Below are positions 35,501 to 45,440 of a DNA stretch of 64,000 bases, in pieces (within the stretch, counting starts at the first letter, position 1; every line of letters starts with the position of its first letter). The notes under the pieces are model-generated. The model was not told the DNA's origin, searched no databases, and saw only the letters and a list, made by a program, of their open reading frames with translations. The position numbers were made by a program, and so were the translations under genes. Source of the stretch: Diplodia intermedia (lineage: Eukaryota; Ascomycota; Dothideomycetes; Botryosphaeriales; Botryosphaeriaceae); assembly GCA_021495925.1 (NCBI GenBank), contig JAKEKT010000035.1, positions 186,001 through 250,000 of the forward strand, given 5' to 3'.

Positions 35501-36849
35501 TGTCCACCCGTGCTGGTGGTCTTGGACTGAACCTCCAATCTGCCGATACCGTCATCATCTACGACTCCGACTGGAATCCTCATCAGGATCTGCAGGCCCA
35601 GGATCGTGCTCATCGTATCGGTCAGAAGAACGAGGTCCGCATTCTCCGTCTCATCAGTTCCAACTCTGTTGAGGAGAAAATCTTAGAACGGGCCAACTTC
35701 AAGCTCGACATGGACGGCAAGGTCATTCAGGCTGGTAAATTCGATAACAAGTCCACGAACGAAGAACGTGACGCCATGCTGAGAATCATGCTTGAGTCTG
35801 CCGAGGCTGCCGAAAACCTCGAGCAAGCTGAGATGGACGATGAGGATCTCAACATGATCATGATGCGTTCCGACAATGAGCTGGTCGTCTTCCGTGAAAT
35901 CGATGAGGCGCGAGCGAACGACGACCGATACGGTCCAGACAGGAAAATCCCTCGTCTGTTTTCTGAGCAGGAATTGCCGGATATTTACGTCAATGATGAC
36001 ACCGCTATTGTTGAAGAGGTCGAGGAGACGTACGGTCGCGGTGCTCGCGAGAGGAGATCTGTCAAGTATGACGATGGTCTCACGGAAGAGCAATGGCTCG
36101 AGGCTGTCGACAATGACGAAGACACGATCGAGGCAGCCATTGCCCGCAAAGAAGCTGCCAAGCAACGGCGCGCTGGCAACAAAGACAAACGCCCCGCTCG
36201 TGAATTCGAAGTTGTGGAGTCTCCAGCTGTGTCTCGCGAGAGCTCAGAAGAGCCGCAGCCGAAGAAGCGCGGTCGAAAGCCCAAGGCCGAGAAGCGGAAA
36301 GCAGATGAGGCATCTCTGGATGGCGACACGACTCCTGCTCCACGCAAGCGTGGTCGTGGTGCCAAGGCCAACGAGACACTCAGCCCGGAAGACCGACAGG
36401 CACTGCAAAAGATCCTCAACAATGTCTTTGAGACACTCAACGACCTGGAAGAAGCTCCGGCACCTGGCGAAGATCTTGCCCCGCGCGGCATTATCGACCC
36501 TTTCATTCTGCTGCCAGACCGCTACGAGTACCCCGATTACTATCAGATCATCACCAAGCCGGTTTGCATGGACCAGATCAAGAAGAAGATCAATAAGAAA
36601 GAGTATCAGCACACACGGCAGTTCAGGCAGGACATGGCGACCTTGTGCAACAACTGCCGCACGTACAACGAGGACACAAGCATCCTGTACCAAGATGCCA
36701 ACCTCATCGAGGACACCTGCGTCAACAAGCTTAAGGAAGAGACAGAGGATTACCCTCAGTTTGCCGACTTCGATGACCGGGGCAACTCAAGCGTCAGGCC
36801 TTCGACGGGGCCAGTTTCAAGTGCGGGCACTCCCATGGCATCTCGCTAA
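32578..36849 (+). CDS. STH1: Snf2/Sth1-type SWI/SNF-RSC catalytic ATPase with bromodomain
   Basis: The motor subunit of a SWI/SNF-class chromatin remodeller. Two exons (32578-32682 and 32752-36849) give 1400 residues. The order is a QLQ-like N-terminus (LTKEQVQATYMKYQQMKAQ, spanning the 69 bp intron), a poly-Gln tract (about residues 83-106), and an HSA-type basic helical region (REEREIVLYNRIQARKAEL to about residue 420). The ATPase follows, with MGLGKT near residue 586, DEGH near 686, LTGTPLQNN, STRAGGLGLNLQ and QAQDRAHRIGQ. A SnAC-like segment comes next, then AT-hook-like KKRGRKPK and RKRGRG, and a bromodomain (about 1282-1360; PDYYQIITKPVCMDQIKKKI and CRTYNEDTS). Whether it serves SWI/SNF, RSC or both cannot be told from sequence alone, so the symbol is provisional. 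The second exon runs 4.1 kb without an intron. Confidence 0.95.
32881..32940 (+). repeat. CAG/CAA repeat encoding poly-Gln in the Snf2/Sth1-type ATPase
   Basis: An imperfect CAG/CAA/AAG tract coding mainly for Gln. Glutamine runs of this kind are common and length-variable in remodeller and transcription-factor N-termini. Confidence 0.85.
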
Positions 36850-39008
36850 TGTACGTGGAAGTAGTGTGATGCCGATTGCTGAGCGTCTTTTCACTGCAGT
36901 TTGATTTTGATAGACAAATTTCCCTCTCCGACACGTCTTCATCATCATGATAAACATCGGGGCTTTTTGGTTTGAACGGATACTACGGACAAACAAACGG
37001 AGTTTTATGAGAACTGGATGTGCGGTTTTGTCTTGGGGGTTAGGGGTGCTAAGGGGTTCAACATTCCTCACTTTCTTGGCTGAAAGCGACCAAACGGAAC
37101 CCCAAGAAATAAAAGAGATTGCCGCCCTTCCTGAGATGGGGGGTAATCCTTGTTCGCGAGCGTCAGCTTGACAGCGCATGGAAATCATCATTACGGTGGC
37201 ATGGCTTGAATGGTTTCTTCTCTGCTCTTTTGATTTCCTCTCCTACTTTTCACGTGCTCAATGGAGAAAGAGTCATCATTCTTTCGTGTAACATTCGAAT
37301 CTTAATGTGATATTTCTCTTCTCAAACTCTTGCTTCCCTTCTTGAGAGGTTGTAGGACCTGAACGTGTGAATTATCTCCTCGGCGGGGCATTGAGTATTC
37401 GAAAGCTCTTTGTTTGGGTGAACAGGAACATGGAACAAGTTGGAATCATCCGTGGTAGATAGCAGTGAATTGTTTTGGATGGGTTGCTTAGTTGGGTCAG
37501 ACGAAATCATGCTTCCCATATTTGTCTCATCGCAGATTTAGCACTTGGTTTACGTAGGCAATCGAAGTTCCATCTCCGAACGGTTTGAATCCATCTACAT
37601 ATCTTAATCGTAGGTCCACCGATACAAGGAGAGTATGGGGTGTTTGGCGGGAGATAGAAGTATACATAGTACACTTATATAGCATGAAGCTTGCTTCGAT
37701 TCTCTACAATCACATGGTATTGCCGTCGAATGTTTGTATGTCAAGCTTCCACGGTAGAATGCGCTCTCGCCTTACGCTTTGATTCACTATGTCATGGTCC
37801 AGCCCCTCTCAATCTCCATCCGATCCACTCCTTCTCTCTCCCAGAACACCCGCTTGCAACTCCTCCGCCGCTTCTCGACTCCCCCCTCTCATCGCTGTCC
37901 GTTCTACACTAAAGCCCACCGCGCTTTCCCCTCTCGCGCGCCTCCTTGCGCGCGACTCCTCCGCCCCTCGCCCCTCCCCCTCCACTCGGGAAGAACGCGT
38001 GCGTTCGTTCGCGGAATATACCCACGATGAAGCATCGCCGTATTCAGCACTGTCATCATCGCCATCGCTGTCCAGCCGGCCATTCCCGGTCGCTGATACT
38101 GCTGCTATTCCGCGTTCTTCTGCTTCTTCTTCTGCTTCTTCTTCATCTTCTGCTTCTTCTTCATCTTCTGCTTCTTCCCTTTCGGCCGCGACGGCGAATG
38201 AGTGAGATGTCACGGGACGCACTGGTCCACTGCCGTCGTCATCGTCGTCATTTGTCTGCGCGTTCGTGCTCGTGGTGTGGTGAACGCCGTTTGGGAGGTC
38301 GGTAATGTCTATTATTTCCTGATGATTGCGCTTTATAAGTACGGATTATCAAAGGGATTTTACGGCCGGGGAGATCTCGAGAGCGCTGTTTTCTGAAGCT
38401 CGGCAGGAAAGGGGGTGTTTTGGGGGAGGGGGAGAAGAGGTTGCAATCGTGAGTTTGGTAGGGGAGCTGGGAACGTACGAGGATTCGCGAGATTCTGCCG
38501 CTGGTGGTGGTGGATATGGTCGGAACGGGGGTGGTCGGTTGGACACCAGCTGGGCGGTGGATGTAGATGCCGTTTGGCTGGGGTGGCGGCGTTGTTTCGT
38601 TCGTGGGCCGCTCCGGGTAGCCTCTCATGGCAATGAAGTGTGGCATGGTGTTTGATGGATTACATGGGCGAGGCTGTCGCGTAATTTATATGCGATATGT
38701 GTTTGTATTGATAGCGTGGCATGAGGCGGAGAATCAAGTTGGCGGCTGAGGTAGCGGGCTGCCAGATGTATAGTGGATGTGGCCAAAAGAGAGCCAACAG
38801 GGCATGGATGATACGGAAAGGCGGGTGCACACATGTGTGATGGTTGAAAATGCAAGATATTTCTATTTCGACCCTGGTCCAGCTCCGTGGCGCATGGAGC
38901 GTGCCAGAAATTACCAGAAACCTGAACGCCATAGACCCATAGCGAACGCCGTTGCAAATGCTGTGTACATCGATGGGGTATCGTTTGCCGCAATCCTTGC
39001 TCAACACA
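36850..39008. other. Convergent intergenic interval with a TTC/TCT-rich microsatellite
   Basis: About 2.2 kb between the 3' ends of the Snf2/Sth1-type gene and the LLPH-like gene. An imperfect TTC/TCT/TGC-type repeat at about 38115-38178 would encode Ser in one plus-strand frame and Glu/Ala in a minus frame. A proline-rich minus frame with an ATG at 38646 and a Ser-rich plus frame with an ATG at 37789 exist, but neither shows a domain or convincing splicing. Confidence 0.4.
38115..38178. repeat. TTC/TCT-rich imperfect microsatellite
   Basis: Successive CTTCTTC and CATCTTCTG units form a strongly pyrimidine-biased run of about 64 bp. It inflates a poly-Ser open frame on the plus strand. Confidence 0.8.
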
Positions 39009-39645
39009 TTACCGCTTGCCGCCTTTCTTCCCCGCGGCTTTCCCTTTGCGCAAGTTGCTGAAGGTGATAGTGGACGTGGACTTGCCGCGCCTCTTCTTCT
39101 GAACGCGGCCGGACTTCTTCTTCAAGCTAGACATGGAAGGCTTCGCACCGTCGACTTCCATAGCTGCGCAAAAAAAAAGTGCGTTAGCAGCGTGTTCAAG
39201 GCTGTCATAAGTGCAAACCCAGATCGCCACCCGCGGTAAAGCCCGCAATGTCCCCCGACAGCCCCAAGAAGTGGTAGAAGGTTTCTTCCTCGGCGATGTG
39301 CTGCTTGGTGGGTTTCGAGCGGGCTAGGAGCGAGGGCGGAATGGGCCAAGTGAAGCACTTCGACGAACCTTCTGCCTGGTCGGCTGGCGCCTTCGCTTGC
39401 GCGGCGCTGTTCTCGGGCTCTGTGGGAGTGTCAGTGGCCATTTGCGCGGGACGACGGAGGCGCTGGGCCCGCTCACCATCTTTCTCAACCTCCATCTCGT
39501 TCTTCGAGGGCGCGGGCTGCTGGGCGAGCTCGAGCAGCTTCTGCGACAGGCGTTCGGTGCGGGCAGTCTCGACGGGCCCGAAGACCTTCGCCTTGAGGGC
39601 CTGGTTGTTCGTCTTGCGAACGCTGGAGCGAGCGCCCTTTGCCAT
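39009..39645 (-). CDS. LLPH/Ybl028c-like small basic nucleolar protein (DUF2423)
   Basis: A small basic protein of 124 residues. Exons are 39645-39477, 39419-39369 and 39163-39009. The N-terminal 44 residues are the DUF2423 signature (MAKGARSSVRKTNNQALKAKVFGPV...RTERLSQKLLEL). The C-terminus is Lys/Arg-rich (KKKSGRVQKKRRGKSTSTITF, then KGKAAGKKGGKR). Human LLPH and yeast Ybl028c are the reference family; a pre-60S or nucleolar role is inferred from them. The splice model gives VEKD-EPEN and QAE-AMEVDG junctions with consistent phase. The first intron is 57 bp and stop-free; the second is 205 bp, with a GTTCGT donor and a T-rich tract before GCGCAG. A model without the first intron would add 19 residues. 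Confidence 0.82.
39420..39476 (-). other. Stop-free 57 bp intron in the LLPH-like gene
   Basis: Donor GTGAGC, branch CACTGAC and acceptor CCACAG all fit. Because it is 3n and open, transcripts with or without it would both be translatable; the retained form inserts an Arg-rich 19-residue piece between VEKD and EPEN. Confidence 0.6.
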
Positions 39646-40253
39646 TGTGGATAACGTGTGTGGTGTGGAGGCGGGAGGGTGGGCGCGGTGTGTGGAGCGG
39701 ATGTGGGAGAGAGCAGAGCTGGAGTTGCGCTGGGAATTTTTGGTGGCGGCAGGCGGGATAGCCCCGGGAGGCAGCAGCGGGCGGTGCGGGCGGTGAGGGC
39801 GGCACGGCCAGATTTTACATCAGGCTTGGCGCCCTGGGCTTGCGGTGCCCGCGTTGGCCTCCGATCCGCCGGCCGCACGCCCCCGAGCCGCAAGGCAAGA
39901 TGCGAGAAGGATAGCGTGGATGCTGGAAGCGCCGGGCGCAATAGACGGGGGCCATGGCTTAGAATTGCACTGCAGCGCCGTGAGGGCGCGAAACGCGCAG
40001 GCAGGCTGGAGGCGGCTGGTCGTGAAGCAGCAGTGACCGAACGGGCAACTACGACGTCTGCCCTTCAACACCAGCTCGCGCGCCTCAGCATGTCCCGACC
40101 TCTCCTCTTCCTCCTGCGCCCGCGCAACCCAAGACCCCGCGCCTGTGCTGTCTCCGCACCACGACCGCGCCTCAGTGCATAGCCTTTCACCTGTACATCG
40201 CCTTCTCGCTTCCCCTCCACCCTCGTACCTTGCCCGCGCTGCGCCGCGCCGCC
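39646..40253. promoter_or_regulatory. Shared divergent promoter, LLPH-like / SUMO ligase
   Basis: This 608 bp GC-rich interval lies between two divergent start codons. I see no TATA box or clear biogenesis motif; GGGAATTTTT near 39730 only partly resembles an RRPE. Open frames crossing it are GC-driven. Confidence 0.45.
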
Positions 40254-42358
40254 ATGGCCTCTGGACAGTCGCTCCAGCAGCAAGCCAACTCCCTCCACCC
40301 GCGCCTCAAGAACCTGATAAACAATGACTTGAAGGAAATATGCAGGTCAGAAGAACTGCCCGTCTCCGGAGTCAAGGCCGTGTTACAGGAGCGCATCATC
40401 AAGCGTGAGACCTTCCCTCCACCGCTTGCACATGCGAATCGCGCTGACCCTGCCGTCTCCTGCCCAGACCTGAGTGCGCTCGTCAGCCGTGGGGACGCCA
40501 ACGGTGTTGCTCGACTTCGCTATCGCGTCGCCAACCACGGCGCGACTCCCCCGGCCACGCCTCATCCACCCCAGCTGCCCGACTACCCCGACTCCGTATC
40601 GCCCAACAACCAGGCCACCATGCAGAACCATTATCGCCCGGCATCTGCCGTGAACCTTCCGACGCGTCCGCGCTACCAGCGTACGTACACGTGAACAATT
40701 CGACGGTGGGCGATACTGAGCAGGACACAGCCCGCTTCTCGTTCAAGCAGAGCCCGTTCTATGATGTAGAGGAGGCTTTGGCTCCGACGGTTGAGCTCCA
40801 AGGTGAGGCCGCATGCCCCCCACCTCTATTCGACGCCCTCTGATACTAATGTAGGGGCTGAAGTCTTGCCCAACAACCGGACCAGCACGACCATCACGGT
40901 TCAGCTGCCGGCGGATATTATTGATAGGTTGAAGTCGAGCAGTTCAATGCGCGCCCTGTTATTCTCCGCCGCCGACCCGGTCCTTGCGCCCTACGCCGCC
41001 GCCGACATAGCTTTCCCACACCAGCTGGAGGTGAAGATCAACGGAGACGAGGTGAGGTCAAACTTCAAGGGCCTCAAGAACAAGCCGGGCTCGACACGGC
41101 CAGCAGACATTACGGACTTCCTACGCAGGATTCCGGGCTACAACAACAACATCCAGATCACCTACGCATTGACGCAGAAGGCAAGTAGGGAAAGGGTAAA
41201 TCTATCTCAGGCACGAAGCATGCCATAAAGACAGGCTTTTCCCTTGACCCCCTCCCCGCGGTGCCGCATCGTTACTGATTGGATGTAGAAGTTTCACATG
41301 GTCGTGTATCTTGCCCGGAAGCACTCGGCTGCGGAACTCGCAGGCCGCATCAACCGGATTTTCAGCAAGGATAAAGTCATGGACGAAAGTACGTTTCACG
41401 TCCAGTTTCAAACTAGTTTACCCTAACGCATGTGCAGTGCGGGCACGAGCCCAAGACCCGGATATTGTGATTGAGTCTCAAATTGTCTCACTCAGAGATC
41501 CAGTTGCCGGCATCCGCATTTCCATGCCGTGTCGCTCCACCGTTTGTTCGCACAATGAATGCTTCGACGCCATGTCATTCCTTCAGTTGCAGGAACAAGC
41601 GCCAACATGGATTTGCCCCATATGCAGCAAGACGATCAGCTACGAAGCGCTCGCTGTGGACAGGTAGGTGGCCCCGTTCCTTGCAAGTCGAGAGCGCCCG
41701 CTGAACAATTGTCAGATACATGCAAGATATCCTCGCCAAGACGTCGTCGTCAACTGATCAGGCCAGGATCTATCCAGATGGGACCTGGTCTCCAGGCAGC
41801 GTGGATAAGATGAAAAACGACCATGCGACACCGAGCAGTGAAACAAACGGGCCCAAAGCCCCGGCAGACGACAGCGATGACGACCTTGTGGAGATCGTGG
41901 CCCCGCCGATGATGAAGAAGGAGGAGTCTATGACGCCGCTGCACAGTGTCAACACCCCGCCCGTTTCGTCTCGCGAGCCTTCGACGACCTCGGCTGTTCT
42001 GGGCAGTACTCGTGGGAAACGCAAGCAAGAGGTCATTGATTTGACGCTGAGCGATGATGACGAACCACCTCGTCCAGCCAAGAGAACGAACAGCGCCTAC
42101 AGTACGCCCAATAGTCTTCCAGACCGTTTCCGTCCGCCTTCCATGGCCCACAATGCGTACCCTTCCCACCCGCCGGCCCCGGTGACCCCTTCACATTACC
42201 GTCATGATCAGAGTGCTAATCGTCCACCGAGTTCACTAGGCCCTCCAATGCCTTCTAGGCCTAGGCAACCGGTGAACGGAAACTACAGCACTCCACAGAC
42301 CCACAACAATTTCTACGATGCGAATCAGCAATGGTACAATACCAGCCGTACCCGCTGA
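40254..42358 (+). CDS. Siz/PIAS-type SUMO E3 ligase
   Basis: Transfers SUMO from the E2 Ubc9 to substrates, acting mainly in the nucleus. Seven exons (40254-40404, 40468-40680, 40731-40802, 40855-41180, 41289-41388, 41438-41663 and 41716-42358) give 576 residues. Domains in order: a SAP-like N-terminal helical region (HPRLKNLINNDLKEICRSEELPVSG), a PINIT domain (about residues 140-285, from FSFKQSPFYDVEEAL to VVYLARKHSAAEL), and an SP-RING (about 305-365) with the Cys/His ligands in MPCRSTVCSHNECFD and WICPICSKTI. The C-terminal tail is disordered and carries a SUMO-interaction motif, VIDLTLSDDDE, near residue 469. The fourth intron appears to use a GC donor. The first is a stop-free 63 bp intron. 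Fungal counterparts are Siz1/Siz2 and Pli1. Confidence 0.93.
40405..40467 (+). other. Stop-free 63 bp intron in the SUMO ligase gene
   Basis: Donor GTGAGA, branch GCTGACC and acceptor TGCCCAG. Length is a multiple of three and the frame stays open, so retention would insert 21 Pro-rich residues just after the SAP-like region. Splicing joins IIK to HLSALVSRGD. Confidence 0.75.
41181..41288 (+). other. Probable GC-AG intron in the SUMO ligase gene
   Basis: The exon ends CAGAAG and the intron opens GCAAGT, the classic GC-donor consensus. It ends GATTGGATGTAG after a CTGATT branch-like site. This join gives LTQK-KFHMVVYL within the PINIT domain. A GT alternative 15 bases downstream (AGG then GTAAAT) is also in phase and would add five residues (ASRER). 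Confidence 0.65.
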
Positions 42359-44264
42359 TCGACGCCCGTCTCAGCATGCACCAGCCGCCAAGGCGGGGTT
42401 GTCTGGGTGCCAGGGTGCGGCTCATTGCCTTAGACTTCTTCCCAGACGCTCAGCTTTGGCCGTGCCAGATTGCAATAGTACGAGCTCGAGCGTGACCCTT
42501 TCAGATGGCAGCGAAAGGGTCTATTGCTGCCCATGTATCTTCTCGCTTCCATATCATCTTTTCGCTTCTTAGAGCACAGCACAGCGTGGTGTTTTTTGCT
42601 AGGGTTTGATACCTCGTGAGAGAAAGCCTTTTCCACTTTATTCACACAAGGGCGGGCGGGGAGCAAAAAGGGTTGGGCTTTATTCGGGAACTTTGGCTTT
42701 AATGGTATTACGAGAACTCGAAGTTTTTTTTTTCCTGTTTTTTCTTCGCCGCTTTCATTGCACACCGCTCAAAGGCGGAGGCAGAGGGGAGGGAGATGGG
42801 CGAAAGAAAGCATGTACGTCTGGCGTTTCCTTCGAAGGCCACCGCTTCGGCCTTTCCTTCTCAGGAAAGGCGCCGTAATAGCGAGCGAATTGATTCTAGC
42901 AGTGCGAGAGGTCCAAGGTAAAGAAAAACCTGGAGCCTTCTTTTTCTTTCTTCCCTTGCCATATCTCGAAAGCATAGACGAGAGAAAGGCCGATGATGTT
43001 CGGACTCTCCACGGTTTGGTGGTCGGATGTTTTCTGATTTACATTCTTGTATTTCGGCATGGACTTCTCTCGTGAGGGGTCAGGAAGAAGCGTGTCGGTT
43101 GATGCGACTGGTGGCGGATACATACCACTGCGAAGCAGCGACTCAGTTGTTGCGTTTGATATCAGCGTTGCTGCTCTGCTTCGAGGGCATCTCGGAGGGG
43201 TGGGGGAAGGGGGACGCGAGCGATTGGCGGTGGGTAGCAGAAGGAAAGAGAGACGGAAACAAAACGCGGGGGATTGTGGCGACACAAGGGGGCCGCCGTG
43301 TCGCGCTTGTTGTTGTTGCTGGGCAGTTAGCTCTCCCGCTACTTTTCACGTCGCACGAGGAAACAAGGCAGATCACGATTCCCGAAGGTAGATGTAGTAA
43401 TCAAACGATTGTCTTTCTTCCATGCATTAATCGCCGGGGTATTAAAAGGGGGGATTATCGGTTACAAATATATACATAGGTGGAAAATAGGGTTGTGAAG
43501 TGGTGGCGGCATGAATTGGAAACGAACCGAATTTGGGGTAGTGGTGAGGGTGCGTGGGGAAATTTTCAACCGCCACTTTTCTCTTCATCGACTACCGAAC
43601 CACGTCTTTCCAACCAAATGATAGACGGGGAGAAAGGTCGTTGATGTGAAGGTTTTTTGTTTCGTTTTTCCTTTCAGTGTTGGACAATCGTGTTGATTGA
43701 CAATTAGCAGTGAAATGGAGGGAGCACAAGACTATGCTCTCTGCCCCATTGCCGGCATTTTCCCTTTTGTGTTCTCTTTCCCGTTCCCTACTGGCCTAGC
43801 CAAACCATAATAGAAGTCGCTCCATCCCTGAAATCGGCTTCAAATGATGCCATGCATCTTTCTCTCCCATCCCCAACCAAGTCAATGGCGGTGAAAAGGA
43901 AATAGAAAGGATGACGGTTCTGGGAGTGTTCACGTCCAAAGTGATGATGAATCCCTCCGTGAGCCACGTCCGCCAAGCAGACTACCCGGCGAAAAAGCTC
44001 TCAAGATGCTTTCCCTTTCTTTGCCCACGCGTCGACAGCGACTCGAAATCCAAAATTCCCCAAGGTGTCGTAAGTCGTCAACTCCCCATCGGAAAAAAAA
44101 AATCGTAAGAATTATAAGGTATTATTTGTCGAGTTGGAATTTGGGGTAGTGGCGCGTGGCAAAAAGGAAGGGGAAGCGTATTTACCCGGCTCCGAAGGCG
44201 GGAGGGCGCACTGTGACTATGCACTCGCCAGGCGCCGTTTCGAGCCGGGATGCAGTGGAGCCGT
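42359..44264. other. Convergent gene-free interval between the SUMO ligase and ERG3
   Basis: About 1.9 kb holding both 3' UTRs. The sequence has several T- and A-runs and balanced composition. Open frames are short and lack domains. No repeat or RNA gene was recognised. Confidence 0.5.
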
Positions 44265-45440
44265 CTACTGCTGCTTCTTGGATGTGGCGGGATCCGGGTC
44301 GTACGTGCGATCATCCTCGCCCTCGACTTCCTTGACAATGGCCTCCATCTCCTTGCTTTGCTTTTCCCACTCGGACTGTGCCATCTTGAGTTCCTTGCGG
44401 AACAGCTCGTCGTTGGGCTTGCGGTACGATCCACCGAGACGATCCCAAAGAGTGGTGTACTGGCCGTAATTGTAGTTGAAGTACAGACTGTGGGAATCTG
44501 GTTAGAGACATCAATTGCTTGAAATGGCGCGGGGAGGCTTACTGGTGCATCGTGTGGCAGGCGGCGCCGTTGATGACGGGGCTCTCAGCGATGTATTCGC
44601 CGTCGTGAATCATGACGGTCCAGATGTTGACGAAGGCGAAGAGCGCGACATAGGCGAACTTCTGGAGCGGGAAGATGAAGGGGAAGATGTGGTAAGGCAG
44701 AGACTGGGCGAAGCCATCAAGCGGGTGGAAGGCGTGGCTAGCGAAGGGAGAGGGCATGATCCACTTGTGGTGCGGCTTGTGAAGGTACTTGTACACCTTG
44801 GGGTGGTGAAGCCAGCGGTGAATCCAGTAGATGCAGAAGTCGGTGAAGATGATGAAGAAGGGGAACTGGATCAGGTCGTACCACAATCCGGGGCCGGAAT
44901 CAGTAGCATCGTACATTTTGCTGTGGCCACGGACCTCGAGAACGAAGAAAGGAGTGGTGAAGGCGCCCATGATGGGCATGGAGCGCATGGTCTGGGCAAT
45001 CTCGAGCGAGATCTGGTTCTTGAGGTATTTCGGGTGGGCGAAGGTGGCCTTGTCGAAGACGAAGACGTAGGAGAAGGTGGCGCACATGAAGTAGACGACC
45101 AGGCCGAAGATCCTGCATCAATTTTGTCAGCCCACGGTTGGCGCATTCAATTGGAGCGCGGCGCGTACCAGGTGATCAGGAATAGCGAGAGCGCCTGGCG
45201 GTACAGGTTGTCGCGCGCCCAGCAGCTCATCCACGCGTAATCGGAGGGCGGAAACGAGAGGTACTGGCTCGCGGGCTCGAATTGCCAGGCATTGGCGGGC
45301 GAGGGCATCTCCGGGATGGCGGCATACGAGGCATTGGCGACGGCGGCGGTCTTGCCCAGGTTCGCGGCGGGCGAGGGCAGGGCGGCGGCGTAGAGGTAGT
45401 CGAAGAGGTAGGCGTCGAAGGCTTCGAGCACGACGTCCAT
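44265..45440 (-). CDS. ERG3: C-5 sterol desaturase (Erg3)
   Basis: Introduces the C-5(6) double bond into episterol in the ER during ergosterol synthesis. Exons are 45440-45169, 45112-44543 and 44487-44265, giving 354 residues (yeast Erg3 has 365). The three di-iron histidine boxes are visible: HRWLH, HKPHH and HTMHH. The last box is split by the second intron, with the final His codon made from CA and T. Hydrophobic helices surround them (LFLITWIFGLVVYFM, FPFFIIFTDFCIYWI). The C-terminus ends KKQQ, a KKXX-type ER-retrieval signal. Both introns (56 and 55 bp) carry CTGAC/CTAAC branch sites. Loss of Erg3 is a known route to azole tolerance in fungi; nothing here looks defective. Confidence 0.96.

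Noticed and set aside
11556..41288. The idea that stop-free 3n introns are enriched here.
   Set aside because: About a quarter of the 39 introns are 3n and half of those are open, no more than expected for introns this short, so I keep only the individual cases.
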